NCBI RefSeq assembly: GCF_913060805.1
Contig: NZ_CAJXTC010000002.1
Span: 1-64,000, forward strand
DNA length: 64,000 nucleotides
Direction of reading: 5' to 3'
DNA from: an uncultured Draconibacterium sp.
Lineage (GTDB): Bacteria; Bacteroidota; Bacteroidia; Bacteroidales; Prolixibacteraceae
The translations under genes and the position numbers were made by a program. How positions within the stretch are numbered: position 1 is the first letter of the stretch; each line of letters begins with the position of its first letter. The notes under the pieces are model-generated. The model searched no databases and was not told the origin of the DNA. It saw only the letters and a list, made by a program, of their open reading frames with translations. Shown piece after piece: positions 1-8,900 of the stretch.

Positions 1-33
1 GTCCCCGTTTCAATGCCGGTTTGCGTCAACACC

Positions 34-78
34 CGGTTCAGATTAGGCATTGCATGCCATCTGAACCTTAATTGTTAG
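34..78 (-). repeat. attC-like hairpin at 3' end of the first gene
   Basis: On the minus strand the gene's last codons (GCTAACAATTAAGG) run into a hairpin with 9-bp arms GGTTCAGAT / ATCTGAACC (positions 34-66) and an inner GGCA/TGCC pair. This is followed by GTGTTGACG near positions 24-32. The layout, with AAC close to the stop codon, an imperfect palindrome and a GTT triplet beyond it, resembles an integron attC site. The outer R boxes only partly match the consensus (GTTRRRY/RYYYAAC). No T-run follows, so it is not a standard terminator. Tentative. Confidence 0.35.
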
Positions 79-568
79 CATTAGTATTTTTCTCTAATTT
101 TTTTGTGAGTATGAAGAAATCGACAAGTAACGTGACTGCTATTAGTAAGATAGGGTATATTTTGTCTGCGTAGAAATTTGGTGATATATCGTCATACCAA
201 ACTCCATTACGCTTGAAATATGCTTCTAGTATCTCAATCTTATTGTTTTCAAGAATTGATCTTATAATTCCAGAAATGAATCCAAGTCTTATTGTTAGTA
301 AGAGGCATATTTTTAGCGATTTGTAATTAATATCTGTTTTTATATCATTTGCATTTTTAATTACAAGAAAGGATAGTACTAAGATGATTAGCCATACTAT
401 TCCATAGAATATAAGTTCTGAGTATTTTATAACTGATACATTCAAATCTTGTCTAATAGCAACCTGAAGTACAGCTTCCTTAAAAAGAGTTATAATTTGA
501 AAAAAGGAAAAGTATATTGCCATTCCGAAAATGATCCAAATAATATAGAAAGGTTTTAGTTTATTCAT
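68..568 (-). CDS. Hypothetical four-helix membrane protein
   Basis: A 166-residue protein I do not recognise. It has four hydrophobic stretches, at about residues 7-27, 50-70, 84-100 and 135-155, with a short polar loop (NGVWYDDISPNF) before the last one, and a lysine/asparagine-rich C-terminus. The ATG at 568 is the natural start; no good ribosome site is visible. The gene is visibly more AT-rich than the following genes and has no operon partner in the window. An attC-like hairpin overlaps its 3' end, so it may be an acquired cassette-type gene. It could also be an ordinary lineage-specific orphan. No function can be assigned. Confidence 0.6.
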   Translation of the reverse strand: MNKLKPFYIIWIIFGMAIYFSFFQIITLFKEAVLQVAIRQDLNVSVIKYSELIFYGIVWLIILVLSFLVIKNANDIKTDINYKSLKICLLLTIRLGFISGIIRSILENNKIEILEAYFKRNGVWYDDISPNFYADKIYPILLIAVTLLVDFFILTKKLEKNTNANN

Positions 569-895
569 ATAGTTTTAATATTAATGCTAAGTATATGCAA
601 GGTTAATATTGATTATACATCTATTATATCCATATTGATTATTGATCATATACCGTTCTATCTGGTGTGCAAGAATCGTTATCATAATATGTCATTAAAA
701 TTAATAAAATTCTTTTGCTATAAACATAAGCTGTAAAAACGGGAATAATACTTTGGGCAAAAGCCGTCTGTGTTTTTAACGGGGGCATGATAAGTTCTCA
801 AATATACATCCCTTTTTTGCACCCATCCTCCTTTCTGAAAAGAGCCATTCCGAATAGCAGCATCGAGAAGGTGGCAGTCGGTAGACGGGCGGAGG
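569..895. other. AT-rich gap without recognisable feature
   Basis: No open frame of credible length. It contains runs of ATTGATTAT-like AT-rich sequence at about 610-660 that could hold the promoter of the minus-strand membrane gene, but no clear TAnnTTTG/TTTG pair. The stretch 780-895 shows nothing I can name. Confidence 0.4.
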
Positions 896-1053
896 ATTAG
901 ATTACTTCGCTACGCTCGTAATGACAAGCTAGTTCTGGTAATAGGGCAGCGGACATCAAACTATCGTACCGGAACTATTTAGTTCATTGTCCGCTGCCGG
1001 ATATATGATCAAATTTTGTCATTGCGAGCGAGGAACGAGAGAAGCAATCTAAT
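896..1053. repeat. Palindromic (MITE-like) element, 158 bp
   Basis: The outer arms begin ATTAGATTACTTC (896) and end GAAGCAATCTAAT (1053), and the complementarity continues imperfectly for about 30 bp inward to ATGACAA / TTGTCAT. A second, perfect inner pair GGCAGCGGACA (945-955) / TGTCCGCTGCC (988-998) is nested inside. The right arm (GTCATTGCGAGCGAGGAACG-type) has the look of an intergenic repeat widespread in Bacteroidota. No coding capacity. Confidence 0.7.
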
Positions 1054-1105
1054 CAATCCCCCTTTAGTCTCCTCTTCGCCAAAGGGACAGTGCAGCCTGG
1101 GTTTC

Positions 1106-1238
1106 TTTTGCACCGTCCTTTAGGGCGGTGATTGCGGATTGAAAGTATACAGGCTTTAGCCTTTAATTAGGTATTTCAAGGCTAAAGCCCTTTTGTAGCA
1201 TTGCAACTTTTACACCAGGCTAAAGCCACGGTGCAAAA
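1106..1238. repeat. Palindromic (MITE-like) element, 133 bp
   Basis: Perfect 11-bp ends TTTTGCACCGT (1106-1116) and ACGGTGCAAAA (1228-1238). Inside are GGCTTTAGCC and two GGCTAAAGCC copies that can pair in several combinations. It is sequence-unrelated to the element at 896-1053 but sits only about 50 bp from it, so the gap is a patchwork of repeat insertions. Confidence 0.65.
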
Positions 1239-1241
1239 CAA

Positions 1242-1279
1242 AAAAAGGAAGCAAACCCGAAATCGAGTGCTTCCTTTTT
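1242..1279 (-). terminator. Intrinsic terminator of the M1 peptidase gene
   Basis: Stem AAAAAGGAAGCA / TGCTTCCTTTTT with a 14-nt loop. Read on the minus strand it lies about 24 nt past the stop at 1303 and ends in a T-run. It can function on both strands. Confidence 0.8.
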
Positions 1280-1302
1280 GATTTATTTAAATCGCGGTTA
1301 GG

Positions 1303-3624
1303 CTATTTTTTTGCTGCTTTTTGCATGGGGTTTTCGCCACCACCGGGGAATCGGCCACCACCAAATCTCGATTTATACAGTTCGAAACGAGTTGGCTGCT
1401 TTTTCTCAGGCCAGTAGTTGTTGTTTAAATCGGTGTCGGCAGTTTCGCGGTAAGGGTCGAGAATAATTTGCTCTACCTCTTTGCTAAACATGAATACTTT
1501 CGATACCTCTTCGTTGTTTTTCCTCCAAATCTCGGCAGGAATATACTGAACATCTTCTGTTCCGTCGGTGAATTCGAATTTCAGGATCACCGGCATTACC
1601 AGTCCGCCAAGGTTTTTAAAGTCGATCTGGTAGAAGTTCAGGTTGGCACCCAACAATTCTTTTTCGTCATCGCTAAGGCTTTTTACAAACTTGTCGTATT
1701 CCTCTTTGTCCTCTTTGGTTACTTTGTACTGGTCGTAAGTAGTATAGAAATCGGCAGCTTCCGGATTTTTAGCACGGTAAGTTTCTTCGGCAAATGCTTT
1801 GTTTCGCATAGTAGTAATTGAAATACCGGCTTCTTCGTCAGTGGCTTTCTGTAATGGTTTTTCCACCTCAGGATCCTGAGTGTTGGCCTGGTACCATTTT
1901 ACGTTTTCCATCGAAATATCGCAGTGGTCGGTGGTAAAGAACCACCCGCGCCAGAACCAGTCTAAATCAACTCCCGAAGCATCTTCCATGGTGCGGAAGA
2001 AATCGGCAGGGGTAGGGTGTTTAAACATCCAGCGTTGTGCATATTCTTTAAAAGCATAGTCGAACAATTCGCGGCCCATAACCGTTTCGCGCAAAATGTT
2101 AAGTGCTGTACTTGGCTTGGCGTAAGCGTTGCTACCAAGACTCCAAACCGATTCGGAGTTGGTCATTACCGGCGAAATAAATTTGGTATCGCCACTCATG
2201 TAAGGAACAATATTGGCCGGTATTCCGCGCGACGATGGGTAATCGGGTTCCCATTCCTGTTCGGTTAAGAATTGTACGAAAGTATTTAATCCTTCGTCCA
2301 TCCAGGTCCACTGGCGTTCGTCGGAGTTTACGATCATTGGGAAGAAGTTGTGTCCCACTTCGTGAATGATAACACCGATCATTCCGTATTTAGTGCGTTT
2401 GCTGTAAGTGCCGTCGCTTTCGGGGCGGCCACCGTTAAAGCAAATCATTGGGTATTCCATTCCAATGCGGTCGGTATGTACCGAAATAGCTATCGGGTAA
2501 GGGTAATCGAAAGTGAATTTCGAATATGTTTTAACAGTATGAGCCACCACGCGTGTTGAGTATTGCTCCCACAGCGGGTTACCTTCTTTTGGGTAGTACG
2601 ACATAGCCATTACGGTGCGATCGCCAAATTTAACGGCCATTGCATCCCAGATAAATTTACGCGAGCTGGCAAACGCAAAGTCGCGCACATTTTCGGCTTT
2701 AAATACCCATGTTTTTTCTTCCTTTACTTTTCCTTTCTCGGCTTTCTCTGCATCTTCCTGCGATACGATGAATACAGGATCTTCAGTATCGGCTTTTGCT
2801 TTTTCAAAACGATCCATTTGCTCCTTAGTCAACACTTCGTCGGTGTTCTGAAGAACTCCGGTTGCTCCAACAACGTGGTCGGCAGGAACGGTAAGGCTTA
2901 CTTCAAAGTCGCCAAACGGCAGTGTGAATTCGCCAGTTCCAAGGAATTGTTTGTGTTGCCAGCCTTCCACTTCGTTATAAACGGCCATACGTGGGTAAAA
3001 CTGTGCAATGGTATAAATGTAGTTGTCTTCGTCTTTAAAATACTCGTAACCCGAGCGGCCACCATCAGTAAGGCGATCGTTAATGTTGTACCACCATTTT
3101 ACTTTAAACGTGAATGATTCACCCGGTTTTAATGTTTCCGGCAAATCAACGCGCATCATGGTTTTGTTAATGGTTGCCGGCAAATCGTTACCATCGGCAT
3201 CTTGCACGTAATCCAGTTTAAAACCACCATCAAAATCGTACATCATGCGTTTCAACTGACCAAATGAAACACGTTGATTCAATCCTGAAGTCATTGTTTT
3301 GTAAGTGTCCGAATCTTTTGCACGCATATTCTGGTCGAGTTGTAACCATAAATATTTCAAAATGTCGGGCGACTGGTTGTGGTAAGTAATGGTTTCTTCG
3401 CCATAAATTCGCTGGGTTTCGTCGTCCAGCCTGATGCTCATTTTGTAATCTGCCTTTTGTTGCCAGTACTCGTGCCCCGGAGCTCCCGATGCGGTACGGT
3501 AAACATTTGGCGTTGCTAACTCTTGTTTTAACTGCCTGAACTTATTCAGGTTAATGTTCTCCTGTGCCAACGAAACAGCACAGGCCGATACGAAAAAGGT
3601 AATAAAAAGTGCTAATTTTTTCAT
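1303..3624 (-). CDS. M1 family zinc aminopeptidase, exported
   Basis: A 773-residue protein with a Sec signal peptide (cleavage likely after SLA, about residue 20). The zinc site is HEVGH at 421-425, with the third ligand Glu444 in WMDEGLNTF, the HEXXH-x18-E spacing of gluzincins. The substrate-site motif is GMEYP at about 388-392 in place of the usual GxMEN. It probably removes N-terminal amino acids from peptides in the periplasm or at the outer membrane. A Gly-rich tail (RFGGGRFPGGG) closes the protein. The start ATG at 3624 gives the signal peptide directly. It is transcribed alone and has its own terminator. The family call is secure; specificity is not determinable. Confidence 0.93.
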   Translation of the reverse strand: MKKLALFITFFVSACAVSLAQENINLNKFRQLKQELATPNVYRTASGAPGHEYWQQKADYKMSIRLDDETQRIYGEETITYHNQSPDILKYLWLQLDQNMRAKDSDTYKTMTSGLNQRVSFGQLKRMMYDFDGGFKLDYVQDADGNDLPATINKTMMRVDLPETLKPGESFTFKVKWWYNINDRLTDGGRSGYEYFKDEDNYIYTIAQFYPRMAVYNEVEGWQHKQFLGTGEFTLPFGDFEVSLTVPADHVVGATGVLQNTDEVLTKEQMDRFEKAKADTEDPVFIVSQEDAEKAEKGKVKEEKTWVFKAENVRDFAFASSRKFIWDAMAVKFGDRTVMAMSYYPKEGNPLWEQYSTRVVAHTVKTYSKFTFDYPYPIAISVHTDRIGMEYPMICFNGGRPESDGTYSKRTKYGMIGVIIHEVGHNFFPMIVNSDERQWTWMDEGLNTFVQFLTEQEWEPDYPSSRGIPANIVPYMSGDTKFISPVMTNSESVWSLGSNAYAKPSTALNILRETVMGRELFDYAFKEYAQRWMFKHPTPADFFRTMEDASGVDLDWFWRGWFFTTDHCDISMENVKWYQANTQDPEVEKPLQKATDEEAGISITTMRNKAFAEETYRAKNPEAADFYTTYDQYKVTKEDKEEYDKFVKSLSDDEKELLGANLNFYQIDFKNLGGLVMPVILKFEFTDGTEDVQYIPAEIWRKNNEEVSKVFMFSKEVEQIILDPYRETADTDLNNNYWPEKKQPTRFELYKSRFGGGRFPGGGENPMQKAAKK

Positions 3625-3668
3625 TATGTTGTAAAATGTCTAATATCGATGCCAAAATGATAGGTGAG

Positions 3669-3676
3669 CAAAAGTA
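3669..3676 (-). promoter_or_regulatory. Candidate -7 element of the M1 peptidase gene
   Basis: On the minus strand this reads TACTTTTG, an exact match to the Bacteroidota TAnnTTTG. It would place the transcript start near 3662, about 38 nt before the ATG. No clear TTTG -33 box is visible, so confidence is modest. Confidence 0.4.
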
Positions 3677-3770
3677 ACAATACTTTTAACTTATTGTAAT
3701 TTCTACTATAAAAAATCCAAATTGTTTACAAAAGCTTGTAATGGCTTTAGATTTGTTACACAGCGAAAGT

Positions 3771-4349
3771 CTAAAAAACAGCCGGTGCTTTGTCTATCAT
3801 TAAGATTACTGAAATACCGAATGCCATTCCCGATACAAAAATGCGCCAGAAATCGTTTCTTAACCTAAACAGTTGAACGCTAATAAAAAGCAGCGCAAAA
3901 TAAATGGCAAGTATTAATAGTTGACCAAGCTCGAGGCCAATGTTAAAGGCCAGTAGTGGGGTTAAAATATTCGATTCTCGTCCGAGTAATTCTTTCAGGT
4001 AGTTCGAAAATCCCAATCCGTGTATTAGACCGAAAAACAAGGTGAGCACATAAACTACCCGGTTGTTTTTGGCTTTAAACGGTAAAATATTAGCAATGGC
4101 CGTTACACAAATGGTGGCCGGTATCAGGAATTCAATTAAATCGGACGAAACATTTACCACCTTTAAGGTAGATAGAGCAAGTGTAATAGAGTGGCCAATG
4201 GTGAAAGCCGTAATCAGAATAAAAATCTTTTTAAACTGGGTTAAATTGTATCCGGCACATAACGCCAAAACAAAAACAATGTGGTCGTAACCATGAATGT
4301 CAATAATGTGTTTGAACCCCAATTTGAGGTACATCTCGAATAAACTCAT
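3771..4349 (-). CDS. HupE/UreJ-like membrane protein
   Basis: A 192-residue integral membrane protein with about six hydrophobic segments. The N-terminal signature GFKHIIDIHGYDHIVFVLAL and the later GHSITLALS and LIHGLGFSNYL segments match the HupE/UreJ_2 family, proposed (not proven in Bacteroidota) to be nickel or cobalt permeases or accessory proteins. No urease or hydrogenase genes are in the window. It is divergent from the DUF6702 gene with only 34 bp between starts, a pairing I recall from other Bacteroidota. The family call is good; transport substrate unknown. Confidence 0.8.
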   Translation of the reverse strand: MSLFEMYLKLGFKHIIDIHGYDHIVFVLALCAGYNLTQFKKIFILITAFTIGHSITLALSTLKVVNVSSDLIEFLIPATICVTAIANILPFKAKNNRVVYVLTLFFGLIHGLGFSNYLKELLGRESNILTPLLAFNIGLELGQLLILAIYFALLFISVQLFRLRNDFWRIFVSGMAFGISVILMIDKAPAVF

Positions 4350-4383
4350 AAAATTTTTACTTTTGCCCTATAATTTGAAGGGC

Positions 4384-4893
4384 ATGAAAATAAGTAAAAA
4401 ATTAATTCTACCGGTTTTGTTTCTTTTTTTAGGGGTGTTTTTTTCAAACGCACATCCTTTTTATGTGAGTATTTGCCAGGTTAATTTCAACGAGCAAAGT
4501 CAGTCACTTGAAATTTCGGTAAAGATTTTTGTCGACGATCTGATCGAGGGATTGTCGGAAGAAGGGCACAGTAAACTGTACATTGGCGAAGCGAAGGAAG
4601 ATGCGCACACCGACGAATACATTTACGATTATTTAAAAAAGAGTATTCGTTTTAAGGTAAACGAAAAAGATGTTGAGCCCGCATTTGTAGGGAAGGAGAT
4701 GGAGAAAGATGTGGTTTGGACGTATTTGGAAATTGATAATATTGCCGATTTGAACGACATTGAGGTAAACTGTAATTTGCTAACCGATGTGTTTAGCGAC
4801 CAAAGCAATATTGTGCAGGTAACTAAAAGTGGCAAGACAAAAAACCTGCTGCTGAGTAAACGTGATACAAACGGCCGTTTAAAATTTGATTAA
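4384..4893 (+). CDS. DUF6702 family exported protein
   Basis: A 169-residue secreted protein. I chose the ATG at 4384 because it is preceded by GAAGGG and starts a clean signal peptide (MKISKKLILPVLFLFLGVFF, cleaved near SNA). An earlier in-frame ATG at 4297 would overlap the divergent gene and spoil the signal. The mature protein begins HPFYVSICQVNFN and continues into a beta-rich domain with EISVKIFVDDL, the pattern of DUF6702. The family is commonly found beside HupE-like and M1 peptidase genes in this phylum, as here. No biochemical role is known. Confidence 0.8.
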   Translation: MKISKKLILPVLFLFLGVFFSNAHPFYVSICQVNFNEQSQSLEISVKIFVDDLIEGLSEEGHSKLYIGEAKEDAHTDEYIYDYLKKSIRFKVNEKDVEPAFVGKEMEKDVVWTYLEIDNIADLNDIEVNCNLLTDVFSDQSNIVQVTKSGKTKNLLLSKRDTNGRLKFD

Positions 4894-4976
4894 AGCTGAA
4901 CACGTGTACTATTTATATGTTAGGTTAAATAGTAACTAGATATAATTAACTTTACAACTCATAATAACCGATTATA

Positions 4977-5357
4977 ATGAATCCTTTAGCAATTGTTGGA
5001 GCTTTTGTTATTACTCTTTCATTTTTGGCCTACGGTATTGGAAGCATTTCGTTGGTACGATTTAAAATTGTTGGACGACTTGCGGTAGCATTTTTATCGA
5101 TAGGTGTGGTGCTGGATATGGTTGCCATTGGTTTAATGATGTTGGGATCGAAAGGTAATCCATTTACCTTGCACGGTTTTCTTGGAGCAACAGCGTTTGT
5201 TGTAATGTTGGTGGATACTATATGGAGTTGGAAAAAGTATATTACAGATGGTCGCGATTGCAGGGCACGTAAAAATCATATCATTTATACGAAAGCCGCA
5301 TACGGATTTTGGGTGATGGCTTATTTTACAGGAAGTTTAATAGTAATTTGGAGGTAA
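4977..5357 (+). CDS. Small four-helix membrane protein
   Basis: A 126-residue protein with four predicted membrane segments, at about residues 4-24, 34-57, 65-84 and 108-125. It has a conserved-looking [14 protein letters not shown] segment and a charged loop [11 protein letters not shown]. It resembles small HsmA/TIGR03987-type membrane proteins, but I am unsure of that assignment. It ends 1 nt before the SUI1-type gene, so the two are co-transcribed. Confidence 0.65.
   Translation: MNPLAIVGAFVITLSFLAYGIGSISLVRFKIVGRLAVAFLSIGVVLDMVAIGLMMLGSKGNPFTLHGFLGATAFVVMLVDTIWSWKKYITDGRDCRARKNHIIYTKAAYGFWVMAYFTGSLIVIWR
5350..5355 (+). promoter_or_regulatory. Strong Shine-Dalgarno overlapping upstream stop codon
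   Basis: GGAGGT lies inside the end of the preceding coding region and 4 nt before the ATG at 5359. Such a strong ribosome site is rare in this window and points to translational coupling of the SUI1-type gene to the membrane protein. Confidence 0.6.
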
Positions 5358-5358
5358 T

Positions 5359-5706
5359 ATGTCGAATAATGACTGGAAAGAACGATTAGGAGTTGTGTTT
5401 TCTACGAATCCTGATTTTAACTACGATAAAGATGAACAGGACGATGAGAACACTTTGCCTGCCAACCAGCAAGATTTGCGGGTTATGTTGGATAAGAAAA
5501 AGCGAAAAGGAAAAGCGGTAACGCTGGTAACCGGATTTGTTGGTTCCGACGATGATTTGAAAGAGCTGGGTAAAAAACTCAAATCGAAATGTGGAGTTGG
5601 CGGAACTGTTAAAGATGGAGAGATCCTTATTCAGGGCGATTTCTGCCAGCGAATTATTGAGCTGCTAAAAGCTGATGGTTATAAGGTTAAACGATCAGGC
5701 GGTTGA
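5359..5706 (+). CDS. SUI1/eIF1-type translation factor (YciH-like)
   Basis: A 115-residue protein. The last 70 residues form a SUI1 domain: [40 protein letters not shown] and the C-terminal [18 protein letters not shown]. Bacterial YciH proteins resemble eukaryotic eIF1 and are thought to act in start-site fidelity, though they are not essential. The first 40 residues are acidic and variable, as is usual. It sits directly behind a small membrane protein with a strong ribosome site. Confidence 0.92.
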   Translation: MSNNDWKERLGVVFSTNPDFNYDKDEQDDENTLPANQQDLRVMLDKKKRKGKAVTLVTGFVGSDDDLKELGKKLKSKCGVGGTVKDGEILIQGDFCQRIIELLKADGYKVKRSGG

Positions 5707-5738
5707 TTAATCTATAAAGAAGTCAGAACTAATTTCTA

Positions 5739-5895
5739 AATACCTTACCCTCACTCTTATCTCTCCCTTCTCTGAAGGGAAAGACGATCAGCCTCCACAG
5801 GTAACTACGATTTAAATAAATTGATGCATGGATGTGAACAACCACTGTCCAATCGTCCTTCCTTGCGTGCAGGGAAGGATAAGAGGAAGGGTATT
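5739..5895. repeat. Palindromic (MITE-like) element, 157 bp
   Basis: The left arm starts AATACCTTACCCTCACTCTT and the right arm ends with its imperfect complement (AAGAGGAAGGGTATT). Nested GAAGGG/CCCTTC and CGATC/GATCG-type pairs carry the complementarity inward for about 50 bp. The centre is about 55 bp of unpaired AT-rich sequence. It lies between convergent genes. Confidence 0.65.
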
Positions 5896-5909
5896 AAATG
5901 AAAATAAAG

Positions 5910-5945
5910 AGCCCCGTTCTTATTACGAAGAACGGGGCTTTTTTA
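5910..5945. terminator. Bidirectional intrinsic terminator
   Basis: An 11-bp GC-rich stem GCCCCGTTCTT / AAGAACGGGGC (5911-5938) is flanked by A-rich sequence on the left and TTTTTT on the right. It serves the convergent SUI1-type and Tricorn-like protease genes. Confidence 0.85.
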
Positions 5946-5951
5946 TGCCAT

Positions 5952-8900
5952 TTAGTTGGCTTTAAAACCATCAGGGCGTTTCCATCTAACCGGTGCAGCC
6001 GGTTCAGGTTTTAGCTGAAATTCATTTCCTTTTAGCTTGTCAAGGGCAACTTCCACAGCCTTTTCCAATTGTGGGTCGCGACCCTGCAAAATAAGTTTTG
6101 GTTCCTGAATTACTTCAATGTCGGGAGCAATTCCTTCTCCTTCAACGGCCCATTCGCCATTAACATCAAAGAAACCGCCACGTGGTGCTACAATGCGTCC
6201 GCCATCAATCAGCGGCGGTGTATCCCAGGTGCCAACTAGTCCTCCCCAGGTTCTGGTACCAATTAACGGCCCAAGATCTTTTTCTTTGAACATGTACGGT
6301 AACAGGTCGCCACCCGAGCCGGCACGTTCGTTAATGATCATCACTTTCGGTCCCCAAATACCAGCCATCGGAGTTGTCCACGGACGGTTATCGTTTGCTT
6401 TGCTATTGAAATAACCAAGCAGTGTGCGGCTCATTACATCGATCATGTAATCGGCTGCCGAACCACCGCCGTTGTTACGCTCGTCGAGCACAACACCTTT
6501 TTTGTCCTGCTGTGCAAAGTAGTAGCGGTTAAACGAGGCAAAACCACCACCTCCGGTATTTGGCAAATAAACGTAAGCCAGCTTTCCGCCCGACAATTCA
6601 TCTACTTTTCGGCGGTTGTCTTCAATCCAAGCTATGGAGCGCAGGTTGCGTTCGCTTGAAACCGGCTCAACGGTAATTTCTCTGGCATCGTCAATCGAAG
6701 TTGTAGCGCCCACTTTAATTAGCGTTTGGCGCCCCGATGTTTGTTCGAAAAGACTGTAAGGATTAATTGGTGCTTTCACTTCCTCGCCATTTACGGTAAG
6801 TAGGTAATCACCTTCTTTTACATCAAGTCCCGGAGCAGCCAGCGGTGCTTTAAAATCCGGGTTCCAGCTTTCTCCATTGTATATTTTTGCAATTTTGTAG
6901 TAACCGTTTTCTTCCACTAAATTGCAGCCGAGCAGCCCAATTGGTACCCTGTCGATATCGGGCATATCGCCACCTGCAACATACGAGTGACCGATCGCTA
7001 CTTCGCCGCTGATCATGTCGATAATGTAGTTCATATCGGTGCGGTGGCGGGCATGTTTTACCATTGGCGAATACCAGTCGTAAATTTTGTCCCAGGGTGC
7101 ACCATGCACATTGTCAACATAAAGGAAATCACGCATAAAACGCCACGAATCATCAAACATTTGCTGGTATTCTTCCGACGGAACGATCTTGATCTTCATA
7201 TCCGTTTTCAGGTTTCCGTCGCCGTTTTTGGGTTTACCACCGGTGTCTGCAATCGCCCACGAACTGCCTTTGCGATAAAGAACATTTTTTCGGTCGGCAG
7301 ACGTTACCATATTTCTAACACCGGTTAAAAACTCTTCGGCTTTGTTGTCTTTTGCTTCGTATTTATGAATGGTTAAACCACTTTGGTTAGGAACAGACTC
7401 GGCTACAAACACAGTTTTCTCGGGACCTTGAACCAGCCCCATATAATTTCGGGCGGGCATGTTCAGTGCAACAATTCGCTCCGAGATTCCATCCATATCG
7501 ATGGAAACCGTTATCTCATCCTCTTTTTCCTCTTCTTTTTCACCATTCTCCTTTTCCTCGTCTTCTTTTTTTACTTCTTCGTCGTCGCTGGTTGGCAGAA
7601 TAGGCGAGGCTTCATATTTCGATAAAACGATGCAATACAAACTTCTTGTAACATCCGGATCGTAAGAACTCATATCGAGCCAGCCGGTTGCCAAACCATA
7701 ATTTGTACTGGCCAGGATGTACATGTATTTACCGCTCGCATCCCACGCCGGTGTTAACACATCGGCCATTCCATCGGTTAGCTGAAGCGTTTGCTTCGTT
7801 TCTACATTGTACACGAAAATGGCTTTAAAACTACTGTTCAGTTGGCGAGCATACGCAATCCATTTACTGTCGGGCGACCAAACTGGTTGCATTTCCCGGT
7901 TTGGATGTGCAAAAATATCGGTGCCTACTTTTGTAACCACTCCCGATTCGAGTTCGACTACCCAAATATTGTAATCGGTATCGGTGTAGGTTATTCTTTT
8001 TCCATCGGGCGACCACTCGGGGCGGAAATAGAAGGTAGGATTTTCAAGTGCATATGTCTTTTGGTTCTGACCAAACTGATCGGCTACAACCAGTTTATAT
8101 TCATTGCCGGCGTCGTTAAACCAGGCAATTTTATCTCCTTCAGGTGACCAAACCGGGTAGCGGTCGGCCACTCCCGATGTGTTGGTAATGTTTCTCCATG
8201 TACCTTTTTCTTTTGGCACGGTAAAGATTTCGCCACGGTACTCAAACACTGCTCGTTTGCCATTTGGCGAAATATTTGGATTGGTGAGATTTCCGGCAGA
8301 AACCGATTCCCAGCGTTCGCGGGCAAAGTTCATATCGCCTTTTACATTGATCGCAAGTTGTTTGTCATCGCCGTTTTCCGGATTTAGCAAATGCAGGTAG
8401 CCACCACATTCGTAAACAATGGCATCTTTGCAGGCATCGAGGCTTTTAATATCGAATTGTGCCTGATGGGTGAGTTGCTGTTCTGCTTTCGTTTTCGGAT
8501 CGAACGACCAGATATTGCTGGCGTAATCTCGCTCCGACAAGTAGAAAACTTTGTTTTTGAACCACACTGGATCGAGGTGGCGTTCTTTTGTTGGTTGCGG
8601 AGTACGAATGAGCTCCTTGGTTTTCATATCCACGATCCATACGGGCATTGCCTGTCCGCCACGATAGTTGCGCCACTCAGGGTCCCAAAAAGTAATGGGA
8701 ATGTAGGCGATCTGTTTTCCGTCAGGAGAAAGTTCGCCAAATGCGGCGCGCGGAATATCAAGTGCTTTTGGCAATCCGCCTTGCATCGATACGGTAAAGA
8801 ACTTGCTTGTTTGTGTTGGGCGTGCTTCTCTTCCCGAGCGAAACATAACTTTTCCGTCGGGTGTCCAGCCCTGAACAACATCGGCGTCGGGATGCCAGGT

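Noticed and set aside
896-1238. CRISPR array
   Set aside because: Repeats are inverted, not regularly spaced direct repeats, and no cas genes are present.
2563-3117. 184-codon open frame on the strand opposite the M1 peptidase gene
   Set aside because: It lies entirely inside a well-supported gene and its translation has no family features; a by-product of that gene's codon usage.
3771-4349. Urease or hydrogenase accessory operon around the HupE/UreJ-like gene
   Set aside because: No urease or hydrogenase gene nearby; neighbours are an M1 peptidase and DUF6702.
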